Positions 1 to 8,672 of a stretch of DNA of 42,691 nt are shown here, one piece after another. Source of the DNA: JAAZPG01 sp012797375 (lineage in GTDB: Bacteria > Acidobacteriota > Aminicenantia > Aminicenantales > UBA4085); the NCBI GenBank assembly GCA_937868205.1, contig CALMMC010000036.1:1-42691 (forward strand), given 5' to 3'. Position numbers and translations under genes: made by a program. Each line of letters opens with the position of its first letter. Position 1 is the stretch's first letter. The notes below the pieces were generated by a model. That model was not told where the DNA came from. It did not search any database and worked only from the letters and a program-made list of their open reading frames with translations.

Positions 1-1
1 G

Positions 2-724
<723 letters not shown>

Positions 725-831
725 GGAAAATCCCTAAAGCGGCCGTCCGCCCTCAGGATCGAGGGGAAGGCCGGCCGGCGGGGCGTGTCGTCCGGGGCCG
801 CCGGCCGCGATCGCCGGCGTCGATCGGCGGA

Positions 832-860
832 TTGTCTTTGTCGATGAATCATAGTAAATT
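832..860 (+). promoter_or_regulatory. Candidate sigma70 promoter for the FadL-like gene
   Basis: TTGTCT at 832-837 and TAAATT at 855-860 are separated by 17 bases. The start codon at 896 follows with about a 30-base leader. Both boxes match four of six consensus positions, so this is plausible rather than strong. Confidence 0.4.
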
Positions 861-895
861 GAATTCCGTCCGAATTTCGATCAAGGGTGCCCCTC

Positions 896-2176
896 ATGAA
901 AAAAATAATATGGACGATCTGTTTGATCACGGCCGCGGCCGCCGCGCCCGCGGCGTACGCCAACGGCTTGAACCTCAACGGGCTCGGCGCGCGGGCGGTG
1001 ACAATGGGCGGCGCGTTCGTCGGCCTGGCCGATGATTACAGCGCGATCTTCTGGAATCCGGCCGGTCTCGGCTTCATGGACAAGCCGGCCATCGGCTTCA
1101 ACCTGTTCGACGTGATGCCGTCCGGGTCCTACCGGTTCGCCATCCCCGGCGGCGAGGTGAAGGCCGAGTCGCCGACCAAGCATTACCTGGGCGGCCTGGG
1201 CGGATGGATCCAGCCGGTCAACGACCGCCTGGTCGCGGGGATCGGCGTTTTCACGCCCTCGGGGCTGGGAGCGGCCTGGAAATCGAAGGACATGGCCTCC
1301 CTTTCCGGGGGACAGACGTCCATCGACTGGTCTTCCCGGATCGGCGTCTTCACGTTCGCCCCGGCCGTCGCCTATCGGGCGGGCGATTCGCTCTCGTTCG
1401 GCGCCCGGATCGACATTTCCTACGGCTTTTTCAACCTGAGCACCTACGCCGGTTCCATTGACGCGGGTCCGGAAAACGTGATCGACCTGGGGCAGTACGA
1501 GGAAACCCTGAACGGATGGGGCTTCGGAGCGGCCGTGGGCGTTCTGTACAAGCCCGGCCCGAACGTCAGCCTCGGGGTGACCTACCGGACGCCGGCGACG
1601 GTCCGCTTTGCCGGCAAGGCGGCCATCTCCATGTTCAAATACCTGGGCTATCCGGAGGAGTCGGAGATCGACCGGCCCGTCACTTGGCCTTCCTGGCTGG
1701 CGGCTGGAGCGGCCGTCAAGCCGGTGGACGGGCTGACCCTCACGGCCGATGTCCAGTACACGAATTGGAAGGCGATGGACGTCTTGGAGACCACCTTCAA
1801 GGAGCCGTTCTGGAAGCAGATCATGACGGCCGCGGGAAACACCCGGCGGGAGCTGTACTGGGAGGACAAAATCCAGGTTCGGTTCGGCGCCGAATATGTC
1901 CTGGGCAAGGAATGGGCCGTCCGGGCGGGGTATTACAGCGATCCCTCGCCGGCTCCCGATCGGACGATGAACATCCTCCTGCCGAGCTACGGTTTTTCGG
2001 GCGTGACGCTCGGCTTCGGCCGGTCGTCGGGAGGGCTGCGGATTGATTTCGGCGTGGAGCTGCTCCTGGCCAAGGACCGGACGATCGCCGCGACGAGGGA
2101 AAACGCCGCGGCTATGCCCGGCGTCTACGGGATGACGATCCTCGTCCCGCATTTCTCCGTGAGCCACCGGTTCTGA
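896..2176 (+). CDS. OmpP1/FadL-family outer-membrane transporter
   Basis: A predicted 426-residue outer-membrane beta-barrel of the FadL/TodX family, whose members pass long-chain fatty acids or other hydrophobic compounds across the outer membrane. A signal peptide (MKKIIWTICLITAAAAAPAAYA) is followed by the family's N-terminal signature: NGLNLNGLGARAVTMGGAF and then DDYSAIFWNPAGL. The rest alternates short beta strands and ends in an aromatic-basic C-terminus (SVSHRF), typical of barrels handled by the Bam machinery. I chose ATG 896 over an in-frame GTG at 887 because AAGGG lies 8 bases ahead of it and the signal peptide then begins with MKK. The gene stands alone: clpB is upstream and a tRNA gene on the other strand is downstream. 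The substrate cannot be read from sequence. Confidence 0.9.
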   Translation: MKKIIWTICLITAAAAAPAAYANGLNLNGLGARAVTMGGAFVGLADDYSAIFWNPAGLGFMDKPAIGFNLFDVMPSGSYRFAIPGGEVKAESPTKHYLGGLGGWIQPVNDRLVAGIGVFTPSGLGAAWKSKDMASLSGGQTSIDWSSRIGVFTFAPAVAYRAGDSLSFGARIDISYGFFNLSTYAGSIDAGPENVIDLGQYEETLNGWGFGAAVGVLYKPGPNVSLGVTYRTPATVRFAGKAAISMFKYLGYPEESEIDRPVTWPSWLAAGAAVKPVDGLTLTADVQYTNWKAMDVLETTFKEPFWKQIMTAAGNTRRELYWEDKIQVRFGAEYVLGKEWAVRAGYYSDPSPAPDRTMNILLPSYGFSGVTLGFGRSSGGLRIDFGVELLLAKDRTIAATRENAAAMPGVYGMTILVPHFSVSHRF

Positions 2177-2580
2177 ATCGGCGGGCGGGAGCGGCGGGAC
2201 TCGGAATTTCCGGACGGACTGCGGCCCATATCCCGGCCCAACTCCTAATTCAACGACTCCCCCAAGCGGAGAGGGGAAAACCGGCGGGCGGCCCGAAAAA
2301 CCCGGCTCGAAAAAGGGGGCCGCAATCCCTCGATGCGGCGCGGGTGTTTGCCGAGATCGTCAATGCGCCGGCCGGAATTGTACGCGGGGGGATATCATTC
2401 GGAAGCCGGGTCGGCCTCGCCTTGAGGGGGAAAGCGGATCATAGGATTAACGCCGTGTCATTTTACGGTGCCGGGCCGTCGCGGAAATCAAATCGATGTC
2501 ATTATGATCAACCGATGTTGTCCGGCCGACGGGGGACGAAATCTCTGTATTTTGAATGAATTATGCGGGGAAATAGGAAA
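2177..2580. other. Intergenic stretch with no supported feature
   Basis: About 400 bases between the FadL-like gene and tRNA-Phe. Open frames here are short and unlike proteins, and I see no hairpin with a T-run, repeat or RNA motif. The second half is more AT-rich than its surroundings. Confidence 0.6.
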
Positions 2581-2653
2581 TGGCTAGGGACGGAATTGAA
2601 CCGCCGACACAAGGATTTTCAGTCCTTTGCTCTACCTACTGAGCTACCTAGCC
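2581..2653 (-). tRNA. tRNA-Phe (anticodon GAA)
   Basis: Read on the minus strand, this forms a complete 73-nt cloverleaf. The 7-bp acceptor pairs GGCTAGG with CCTAGCC, with discriminator A. The D arm is GCTC...GAGC, the anticodon loop CTGAAAA carries GAA, and the T arm is GGCGG-TTCAATT-CCGTC with one G-U pair. The 3' CCA is not encoded: TTT follows the discriminator. Confidence 0.97.
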
Positions 2654-2683
2654 ATCCATCGAAAGCGAAAAGAAGCGAGCCTA

Positions 2684-2712
2684 AGTATATTTTTTTAGGC
2701 CGGGATTGTCAA
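2684..2712 (-). promoter_or_regulatory. Strong sigma70 promoter for tRNA-Phe
   Basis: On the minus strand a perfect -35 box TTGACA (2707-2712) and a -10 box TATACT (2684-2689) are exactly 17 bases apart. The expected start is about 20-25 bases ahead of the tRNA 5' end. This is the closest match to consensus in the window, as expected for a stable-RNA gene. Confidence 0.85.
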
Positions 2713-3039
2713 CGGAAAGCCCGGCTGGTTCGAACCCGGCCTCAAGTTCCGCCGGAGAGGATTTCTTTATATTTTTTCCGGGAAGCTTTCAGGCGGATCT
2801 TGCCCGCGAGAGACGGTCCCCGACGGCGTTGGGGCCGGTTTGTCCGTCTCGATGACCGGCGTTGAAGTCTTTGGTTTTTTTGAAGAGATCCGCGGCTTTT
2901 TAAAGCCGAGCGGCTTGAATTCGACCAGAATCCTAATCCGCAATCAATCCCCCTTCGGCAAGTTAATCAATATCGGGGGATCCGTCAAGGCGATTTTTTT
3001 TCGAGGCCGGGCCCGGACTGGCGGGAAGGGACGGCCGTT
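2713..3039. other. Intergenic stretch between tRNA-Phe and the glycosyltransferase gene
   Basis: Roughly 330 bases with several T-runs and AT-rich patches but no convincing gene. The possible reading frames lack protein-like composition, and I found no repeat or RNA family motif. Confidence 0.5.
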
Positions 3040-3048
3040 TGTTAGAAT
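3040..3048 (+). promoter_or_regulatory. Candidate extended -10 promoter for the glycosyltransferase gene
   Basis: TGTTAGAAT is an extended -10 element (TG-N-TAGAAT) ending 17 bases before the ATG at 3066. No good -35 is visible. Transcription would begin about 10 bases before the start codon, leaving a very short leader with no Shine-Dalgarno sequence. Confidence 0.4.
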
Positions 3049-3065
3049 AGCCTCGATCATCCGTC

Positions 3066-4040
3066 ATGAAAATCGCCGCCCTCCTGCCCCATGTCCAAGT
3101 GTTCGGGGGCGTCCGCCGCTATCTCGAGCTGGGGAACGAATTCGTCCGCAAGGGCCATTCCTTCACCCTGTTTCACCCCGCCGGCTCCGCGCCCGGATGG
3201 CTTGAATTCATCGGTGAGCCGCGGCCGTTTTCCGCCCTGGAGGAGGACTCCTTTGACGCGGCCCTGTGCGGGGAATACGCGATCCTTCCGTATTTCGACC
3301 GGATCCGCGCCCGGGACAAGTACTTCTATTTTGTCCTCGAGGGTCACAAGATGGAGCGGGAGGTCGCCGGCCGGCCTTACCGTTTCTTGGGCAATTCCGA
3401 GGGGATTTGCCGCCGCTTGGAACGGAAATACGGCCTGAAGCCGATCCGGGCCCCCGGCGGAGTCAACCCGGCGATTTTTCATCCCCTGGACCGGCCGGAG
3501 GAACGGGAGACGTTCAATGTCCTCTGCTACGGCCGGATCTACAAGCGCCGCAAGGGCGTTCCCATCGTCATCCGGGCCGTGGAAAGCCTGGCCCGCCGCC
3601 ATCCGAACCTGAAGCTCGTCTTTTTCGACACCCTGGTTGGAGACGATCGCCGCGATCCCCGTCCCTTGATTAAAACGCGGATTCCCTTTGATTTCCATAT
3701 GAACCTGCCCCAGGACAAAATGGCCTGGCTTTTCGGACAGGCGGACGTTTTCGCGACGGCCGAACGGCGGGCCGGATGGGCCAACACCGCGGCCGAGGCG
3801 ATGGCGTGCGGCGTTCCGGTCGTCTGCACGCCCAGCGGAAGCCGCGATTTCGCCGAGGACGGCCGGACGGCCCTCGTCGCCCCGTATCCCCTGGCCGGCC
3901 CGATCCGGCGGAGGATCGAGCGCTTGATCGTCGACGGGCCGCTTCGCCGCCGTTTGTCCGAGGCCGGGACCGCCCGGATCGCCGAATTCACTTGGTCCCG
4001 GCTGGCCGACCGCCTGATCGAGGTTTTTTCCCGCGGCTGA
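3066..4040 (+). CDS. GT4-family glycosyltransferase
   Basis: A 324-residue retaining glycosyltransferase with the two-Rossmann GT-B fold, likely acting in the cytoplasm on cell-surface glycan synthesis. The N-terminal GG motif (VQVFGGVRRYLELGNE) sits in the acceptor domain. The donor domain begins near residue 150 (FNVLCYGRIYKRRKG), where R161-K163 match the phosphate-binding basic cluster of the family. The nucleotide-sugar loop reads AGWANTAAEAMACGVPVV around residues 236-251. In this E-x7-E motif the second Glu (E244) is present but the first position is Ala236. The gene stands alone with no sugar-pathway neighbours, so donor and acceptor are unknown. At 324 residues it is slightly shorter than typical GT4 enzymes (350-400). 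Confidence 0.85.
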   Translation: MKIAALLPHVQVFGGVRRYLELGNEFVRKGHSFTLFHPAGSAPGWLEFIGEPRPFSALEEDSFDAALCGEYAILPYFDRIRARDKYFYFVLEGHKMEREVAGRPYRFLGNSEGICRRLERKYGLKPIRAPGGVNPAIFHPLDRPEERETFNVLCYGRIYKRRKGVPIVIRAVESLARRHPNLKLVFFDTLVGDDRRDPRPLIKTRIPFDFHMNLPQDKMAWLFGQADVFATAERRAGWANTAAEAMACGVPVVCTPSGSRDFAEDGRTALVAPYPLAGPIRRRIERLIVDGPLRRRLSEAGTARIAEFTWSRLADRLIEVFSRG

Positions 4041-4268
4041 GCGGACGCCTCCGCTTCACGCGGCCGAGGCCGCGGCCGTCGAAAATCACGGTCGTCCGCG
4101 ATAGGTCGTTTCCAGGATTTTTTCGGGAATGACATGAAGCGTTATTCTGGACAATAATGAAACCGGGCCGGACCTCTGAGAAACGCGGCCATAAAACAGG
4201 ACGAAGGGGCGGCGGCCGCGATATACGTAATATATCTTTTAGGCCGGAACTCGAAAAAAGGCCGAAAA

Positions 4269-4298
4269 TTGATATTCCCGGGGGGATTGTGATATTCT
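4269..4298 (+). promoter_or_regulatory. Candidate promoter of the ASADH-like / msbA / yicC / gmk / coaBC operon
   Basis: TTGATA at 4269-4274 is followed after 18 bases by TATTCT at 4293-4298, which is preceded by TG at 4290-4291 (extended -10). The ATG at 4316 would have only an ~11-base leader and no Shine-Dalgarno sequence. Confidence 0.5.
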
Positions 4299-4315
4299 GA
4301 CGCCCTCGATTCTCC

Positions 4316-5344
4316 ATGGCGAAAACGAAATCAAAACACCGTCTGGCGCTCGTCGGAACCGACTCCCTCCGCGGGCAGGAAATCAAGAATATTCTGGCGC
4401 AAAAGAAGCTTCCGGCCTTCGATATCGAGCTGTTCGATCCCGACGTCAAGGAAAATTTCAGCAAGCTGACCCAGTTCAAGAAGGAGCCGATGGTCGTCCA
4501 TAGGCTGGAGCCGGGCGCCCTGGAGGGGAAAGATCTCGTTTTCCTCGCGGCCGACGCCAAAACCTCGAAGGAGATGGGCAAGCTGGCCGAAGCGGGCCGG
4601 TTCAAGGCCATCGACCTCAGCGAGACGTTCAACGACCGGGAGGACGTGCCGCTCCTCGTCTCCGGGGTTAACGACGATTCGCTGAAGACCGCGATTCCGC
4701 CTCTCCTGGCCAACCCGCATGCCGTGACGATTATCCTGGCCAGTCTGTTTCATCGGATCATCCCGAAATTCGGCCTGAAGCGGGCCGTGTCCTTCGTCCT
4801 CCGGCCGGTCTCGGCTTTCGACGATCCGGGCATCCAGGAGCTGGCTAGCCAGAGCGTCGCGTTGTTGAACAGCTCGGTGCCCAAGACGAAGGTCTTCAAG
4901 GAACAGATCGCCTTCAACATTCTCTCCCACACCGACGCCCTAGACAGCGACGGCTTTTCCGTCCTCGAGCGTCGGCTGGTGGCGGAAATCCGGCGCGTCC
5001 TCGGTCGGCCGGAATTCCCCCTGGTCCTGTCCATCATCCAAGCCCCCGTATTCCACACGTACTCGGTGATGACCTACTTCGAGCTCAAGGACGAGGCCGA
5101 AAGCGCGGACATCGAGGGGCTGTTCAAATCCGCTCCCTTCAAGATGACGCCGTTCCGCACCTCCTGCGAAGCCACGCCCTTGAAAGTCTCCGGCAAGGAC
5201 GAGATTTTTGTCGGGCAGGTCAAGCGGGAACCCGACAATCCCCGAGCGTTCTGGATTTGGCTGGTCGCCGACAATCTGACGCGCGGCGCGGCCCTGAACG
5301 CCTTCGACCTGGCCCGGAAAATCCTGGGGGCCGAGACCCGCTAG
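4316..5344 (+). CDS. Aspartate-semialdehyde dehydrogenase-like protein lacking the catalytic cysteine
   Basis: A 342-residue member of the ASADH / N-acetyl-gamma-glutamyl-phosphate reductase superfamily, which normally reduces acyl phosphates with NADPH. The N-terminal Rossmann segment (LALVGTDSLRGQEIKNIL) is recognisable but relaxed compared with the usual GxxGxxG. The active-site motif, usually ANPNC[ST]T, reads ANPHAVTI at residues 132-139, so Ala136 replaces the nucleophilic Cys. Near residues 242-250 the substrate-binding R-V-P-V-x-x-G-H-S motif reads QAPVFHTYS, losing both the Arg and the His. It is therefore probably not a working dehydrogenase. A known parallel is E. coli Usg, an ASADH paralogue without the Cys. 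Only 10 bases separate it from the ABC transporter gene, so they are likely co-transcribed. Confidence 0.8.
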   Translation: MAKTKSKHRLALVGTDSLRGQEIKNILAQKKLPAFDIELFDPDVKENFSKLTQFKKEPMVVHRLEPGALEGKDLVFLAADAKTSKEMGKLAEAGRFKAIDLSETFNDREDVPLLVSGVNDDSLKTAIPPLLANPHAVTIILASLFHRIIPKFGLKRAVSFVLRPVSAFDDPGIQELASQSVALLNSSVPKTKVFKEQIAFNILSHTDALDSDGFSVLERRLVAEIRRVLGRPEFPLVLSIIQAPVFHTYSVMTYFELKDEAESADIEGLFKSAPFKMTPFRTSCEATPLKVSGKDEIFVGQVKREPDNPRAFWIWLVADNLTRGAALNAFDLARKILGAETR

Positions 5345-5354
5345 GCGGGCCGCG

Positions 5355-7172
5355 ATGTTCGAACTCCTCAAGTTGACCGTCCGGGAAAAGAAATGGGTCA
5401 CCCTGGCCCTGCTCTCCACCCTCGGCGTCGCCTTCTTCACCGCGGTCATGATGAACCTCGTCCAGCCGGTCATCGACGAGATGTTCGGAGCCAATCCATC
5501 GGCCTCGGCGGCGGCCGCGGACGGGGCGGCCGCGACCAAGGTTCGGGCCCTGGACTTTCTTTGGAATCTTCTCGGCATCGACCGGGGGGACATCAAGAGC
5601 GCCCTGCCGCTGGTCTTGATCATCGTCATCTTCGGCAAAGGCCTGTTCACTTTTCTCTCGTCGTTCTTCATGAAGGCCGTGGGCAACAAGGTTGTCAAGC
5701 AGATGCGGGACAAGCTCTATGCCCACATTCTCGGCATGTCGTCCGGTTTTTTCGACCGGGCAACCACCGGGGACCTGATGTCCCGCCTGACGAACGACGT
5801 CGACCGGATCCAGCAAGCCGTCGGAACGGCTATGAGCGACATGGTCGAGGAAAGTTTCGTCCTGGCCGGCCTTCTCCTGACCCTGCTGATCAACGACTGG
5901 CAGATGGCCCTCGTGGCCTTCGTCATCGCCCCGCTGGCCGCCATTCCCATGGCCGCCTTCAGCCGCCAGCTTAAGAAGCAGGGGCGGAAAAGCCAGCTCA
6001 AGATGGCGGACATCTACAACCTGATCCACGAGACCGTGACCGGAAACCGGATCGTCAAGGCCTTCACGATGGAGGGCTTCGAGCTCCGGAAATTCCTCAA
6101 GTCCTCCTGGCGGTATTACCGCATCAACTTGAAGCTGGCCTGGATCTCGTCCCTGTCCTCGCCGTTCATGGAATTCATCGGCGGCCTGGTCGGGGCCTTC
6201 ATCCTGGTCGTCGGAGCCGACCGGATCGCCAAAAACCAGATCAGCCCGGGCGATTTCGGAGTGTTCGTTTCGACCATTTTTTACATGTTCACGCCGATCA
6301 AGCGGTTGAGCCGGGCCAACAACGTCGTCCAACAGGCCGTGGCCTGCTATGACCGCGTCCAGGAGGTCCTTAACACGCCCCAGGAAATCGAGGACCGGCC
6401 GGAAGCCTACCCGTTGCCGCCAGTCCAGGGGCGGGTGAAGTTCGACCGGGTCGGCTTCGCCTACTTGACCGATCGGCCGGTCCTTTTCGACGTCAGCTTC
6501 GAAACCAAGCCGCGGGAGACTATCGCCCTGGTCGGTTTGAGCGGGGCCGGGAAGACGACGATCGTCAACCTCATCGGCCGCTTCTACGAAGCCACCTCCG
6601 GGACGATCACGATCGACGGAAACAATGTCCGGGACGTCACCCTGGCTTCCCTCCGGTCGCAGATCGGCTTAGTGACCCAGGAGATCGTCTTGTTCAACGA
6701 TACGGTCCGGGCCAACATCGCTTACGGCCTCGACGACGTTCCCCTGGAAAAAATCATCGCCTCGGCGACGGCCGCGGAATGCCACGAATTCATCTCCGAG
6801 CTTCCCCAAGGCTATGACACGTTGATCGGCGAGCGCGGCGGCATTCTCTCCGTCGGCCAGCGCCAGCGGCTGGCCCTGGCCCGGGCCCTGCTCAAGGATC
6901 CGCCGATCCTGATCCTGGACGAGGCGACCTCGGCCCTGGATTCGGAGTCCGAGCGGTTGATTCAGCAGGCCTTGACCCGTATCATGAAAGACCGGACGAC
7001 GTTCGTCATCGCCCATCGGCTGTCCACGATCCGGAACGCCGACGCCATCCTGGTCATCGACGGCGGCCGGATCGTCGAGAGCGGGACCCACGAAGAGCTG
7101 ATCCGCAAGCCGCGCGGCATTTACCGGAAGCTGCATGATCTGCAGTTCCCGGAGGAGGAAAACGGAGGATGA
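5355..7172 (+). CDS. MsbA-type ABC exporter (fused membrane and ATPase domains)
   Basis: A 605-residue half-transporter of the MsbA/LmrA type, working as a homodimer in the inner membrane. Members flip lipid A, phospholipids or drugs. Residues ~15-330 hold the ABC transmembrane type-1 domain with about six helices. The ATPase domain has Walker A GLSGAGKTT (394-402), Q-loop (LVTQEIVLFNDTV), signature LSVGQ (about 498-502, with Val in place of the usual first Gly), Walker B ILILDEA (D522, E523) and the H-loop (IAHRLST). A periplasmic stretch rich in Ala (ANPSASAAAADGAA) lies between helices 1 and 2. The stop codon overlaps the ATG of yicC. Lipid A core flipping would fit a Gram-negative host, but the substrate is not proven. 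Confidence 0.88.
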   Translation: MFELLKLTVREKKWVTLALLSTLGVAFFTAVMMNLVQPVIDEMFGANPSASAAAADGAAATKVRALDFLWNLLGIDRGDIKSALPLVLIIVIFGKGLFTFLSSFFMKAVGNKVVKQMRDKLYAHILGMSSGFFDRATTGDLMSRLTNDVDRIQQAVGTAMSDMVEESFVLAGLLLTLLINDWQMALVAFVIAPLAAIPMAAFSRQLKKQGRKSQLKMADIYNLIHETVTGNRIVKAFTMEGFELRKFLKSSWRYYRINLKLAWISSLSSPFMEFIGGLVGAFILVVGADRIAKNQISPGDFGVFVSTIFYMFTPIKRLSRANNVVQQAVACYDRVQEVLNTPQEIEDRPEAYPLPPVQGRVKFDRVGFAYLTDRPVLFDVSFETKPRETIALVGLSGAGKTTIVNLIGRFYEATSGTITIDGNNVRDVTLASLRSQIGLVTQEIVLFNDTVRANIAYGLDDVPLEKIIASATAAECHEFISELPQGYDTLIGERGGILSVGQRQRLALARALLKDPPILILDEATSALDSESERLIQQALTRIMKDRTTFVIAHRLSTIRNADAILVIDGGRIVESGTHEELIRKPRGIYRKLHDLQFPEEENGG

Positions 7173-8047
7173 TTCAAAGCATGACCGGGTTCGCCGAGAA
7201 GAGCTTCTCGACCCGGACCCTGCGCGTCAAGATCTGCCTGAAAAGCCTCAATCACCGCTTTTTCGACTGGTCCTACAAGGGCGCCCCGATCGGGGAGCTC
7301 GAAAACCGTCTCCGGGAGATCTGCCAGGAACGAATCCATCGCGGCCGGATCGAGGCGATGATCGACATGGCCTTTCCCGATCCCGCCAGCTGGGACGTTG
7401 TCATCAACGAGGGATTGCTCAAGAAAATCCTGGCGGCCTTCGACCGGGTCGCCGTTCGGTCGGGCCATGAGCTGACTTTCGGGCTGGACAGTCTCTTCCG
7501 GATTCCCCAGCTGGTCGAGCTCCGAAGAAAGGATTTCACCCCGGCCGAGACCGAGTGGATCGCCGCCGGCTTCAAGAAAACCCTGGACGAGCTTCTCAAG
7601 TCCCGCCGGGCCGAGGGACGGAAAATCGCCGCGGCCCTCCAAACTCACTTGCGGGCCATCGCCGTCTCGGTCGGCCGGGTGGCGGTTTTGATCAAGAAAC
7701 AGCCCCGGACTCTTCAAAAGAAGCTCCGGGCCCGCCTGGCCGAGGCCAACGGGGCCGGCCCGAATTCCAAGGAGCGGATGGCCGAGGAAGTGGCCTACTT
7801 GTCCCAGCGCTATGACGTCGCCGAGGAAATCGCCCGCCTCAAGCACCACTTGGAGGCCGCCCGCGAGCTGCTGTCCGTCAAGAACAGGGCGCCGGCCGGA
7901 AAGATGCTCGATTTCCTGGCCCAGGAATTCACCCGGGAAGCCAACACCTTGAATTCCAAATCCCAGGAAATCGGCGTCACTCGGGAGGGACTGCTCATCA
8001 AGGGAGAGGTCGAGAGCATCCGCCAGCAGGTTCAAAACATCGAATGA
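7169..8047 (+). CDS. yicC: YicC-family endoribonuclease
   Basis: A 292-residue YicC protein. The family forms hexameric endoribonucleases that act on structured RNAs in the cytoplasm. The N-terminus MIQSMTGFAEKSF and the segment LKSLNHRFFDWSYKGAP are diagnostic. The C-terminal DUF1732 region contains the conserved patch SKSQEIGVTREGLLIKGEVE and ends in the usual I-R-Q-Q-V-Q-N-I-E. Length is normal. The ATG overlaps the stop of the ABC exporter (ATGA), and GGAGG sits just ahead. gmk follows after 10 bases, the classical yicC-gmk order. Confidence 0.95.
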   Translation: MIQSMTGFAEKSFSTRTLRVKICLKSLNHRFFDWSYKGAPIGELENRLREICQERIHRGRIEAMIDMAFPDPASWDVVINEGLLKKILAAFDRVAVRSGHELTFGLDSLFRIPQLVELRRKDFTPAETEWIAAGFKKTLDELLKSRRAEGRKIAAALQTHLRAIAVSVGRVAVLIKKQPRTLQKKLRARLAEANGAGPNSKERMAEEVAYLSQRYDVAEEIARLKHHLEAARELLSVKNRAPAGKMLDFLAQEFTREANTLNSKSQEIGVTREGLLIKGEVESIRQQVQNIE

Positions 8048-8057
8048 GGAGGATGAC

Positions 8058-8666
8058 GTGTTATTTGTCGTGACGGGGCCGTCGGGTTGCGGGAAGTCGA
8101 CGATTCTCGCCCAGCTTGTCAAGGATGTGCGCAGCATCAGTTTTTCGGTGTCCCACACGACCCGTCCCCGCCGCCCGTCGGAGGCGGAGGGGCGGCAGTA
8201 TTACTTCGTCTCGGAGATGGAGTTCAAGCGGATGATCAAAAAGGACATGTTCCTGGAGTGGGCTGAGGTTCACGGGCATTGCTACGGAACCTCGAAACGG
8301 GAGATCGCCGCCCGGGTGAAGGAGGGCGACGTGATTCTCGATGTCGATGTCCAGGGAGCGCGGTCGATCCGGACGCTCCGCAAGGACGCGACCTTCGTTT
8401 TTGTTCTTCCACCCCGGGCGGCCGACTTGCGGAAGCGGCTCCTCGACCGGGGCGAGGACGACAACGCCTCGATCCGACGCCGGCTGAACAACGCCAAGCG
8501 GGAGATCCGCGAGGCCTCGTCGTTCGATTACGTGATCGTCAACGACCGGCTGAACCGGGCCGTCCTGGAGCTCGAGGCGATCGTGCTCGCGGCCCGGTGC
8601 CGGGCCGAGAGCCAGGCCGCGAAAATCCGGGCCGTCCTGAGATCCTTCCCGGCCGCGAAAAAGTGA
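8058..8666 (+). CDS. gmk: Guanylate kinase
   Basis: A 202-residue guanylate kinase that phosphorylates GMP to GDP with ATP in the cytoplasm. The P-loop is GPSGCGKST (residues 7-15). The GMP-binding region has SVSHTTRPRRPSEAEGRQYYFVS and FLEWAEVHGHCYGTS, and the lid/adenine region has LRKRLLDRGED. The start is GTG at 8058, positioned by a GAGGAGG Shine-Dalgarno sequence. A nearby ATG at 8054 is out of frame. In many bacteria rpoZ (RNA polymerase omega) lies between gmk and coaBC; here only 6 bases separate them. Confidence 0.96.
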   Translation: MLFVVTGPSGCGKSTILAQLVKDVRSISFSVSHTTRPRRPSEAEGRQYYFVSEMEFKRMIKKDMFLEWAEVHGHCYGTSKREIAARVKEGDVILDVDVQGARSIRTLRKDATFVFVLPPRAADLRKRLLDRGEDDNASIRRRLNNAKREIREASSFDYVIVNDRLNRAVLELEAIVLAARCRAESQAAKIRAVLRSFPAAKK

Positions 8667-8672
8667 GGCGTC

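Noticed and set aside
881..2167. Long minus-strand open frame opposite the FadL-like gene
   Set aside because: High-GC shadow: its translation is Arg/Gly/Pro-rich without domains, while the plus strand encodes a clear signal peptide and FadL signature.
2718..2745. tRNA T-arm-like sequence (GGTTCGAACCC)
   Set aside because: No acceptor, D or anticodon arm can be built around it; it is just a short palindrome.
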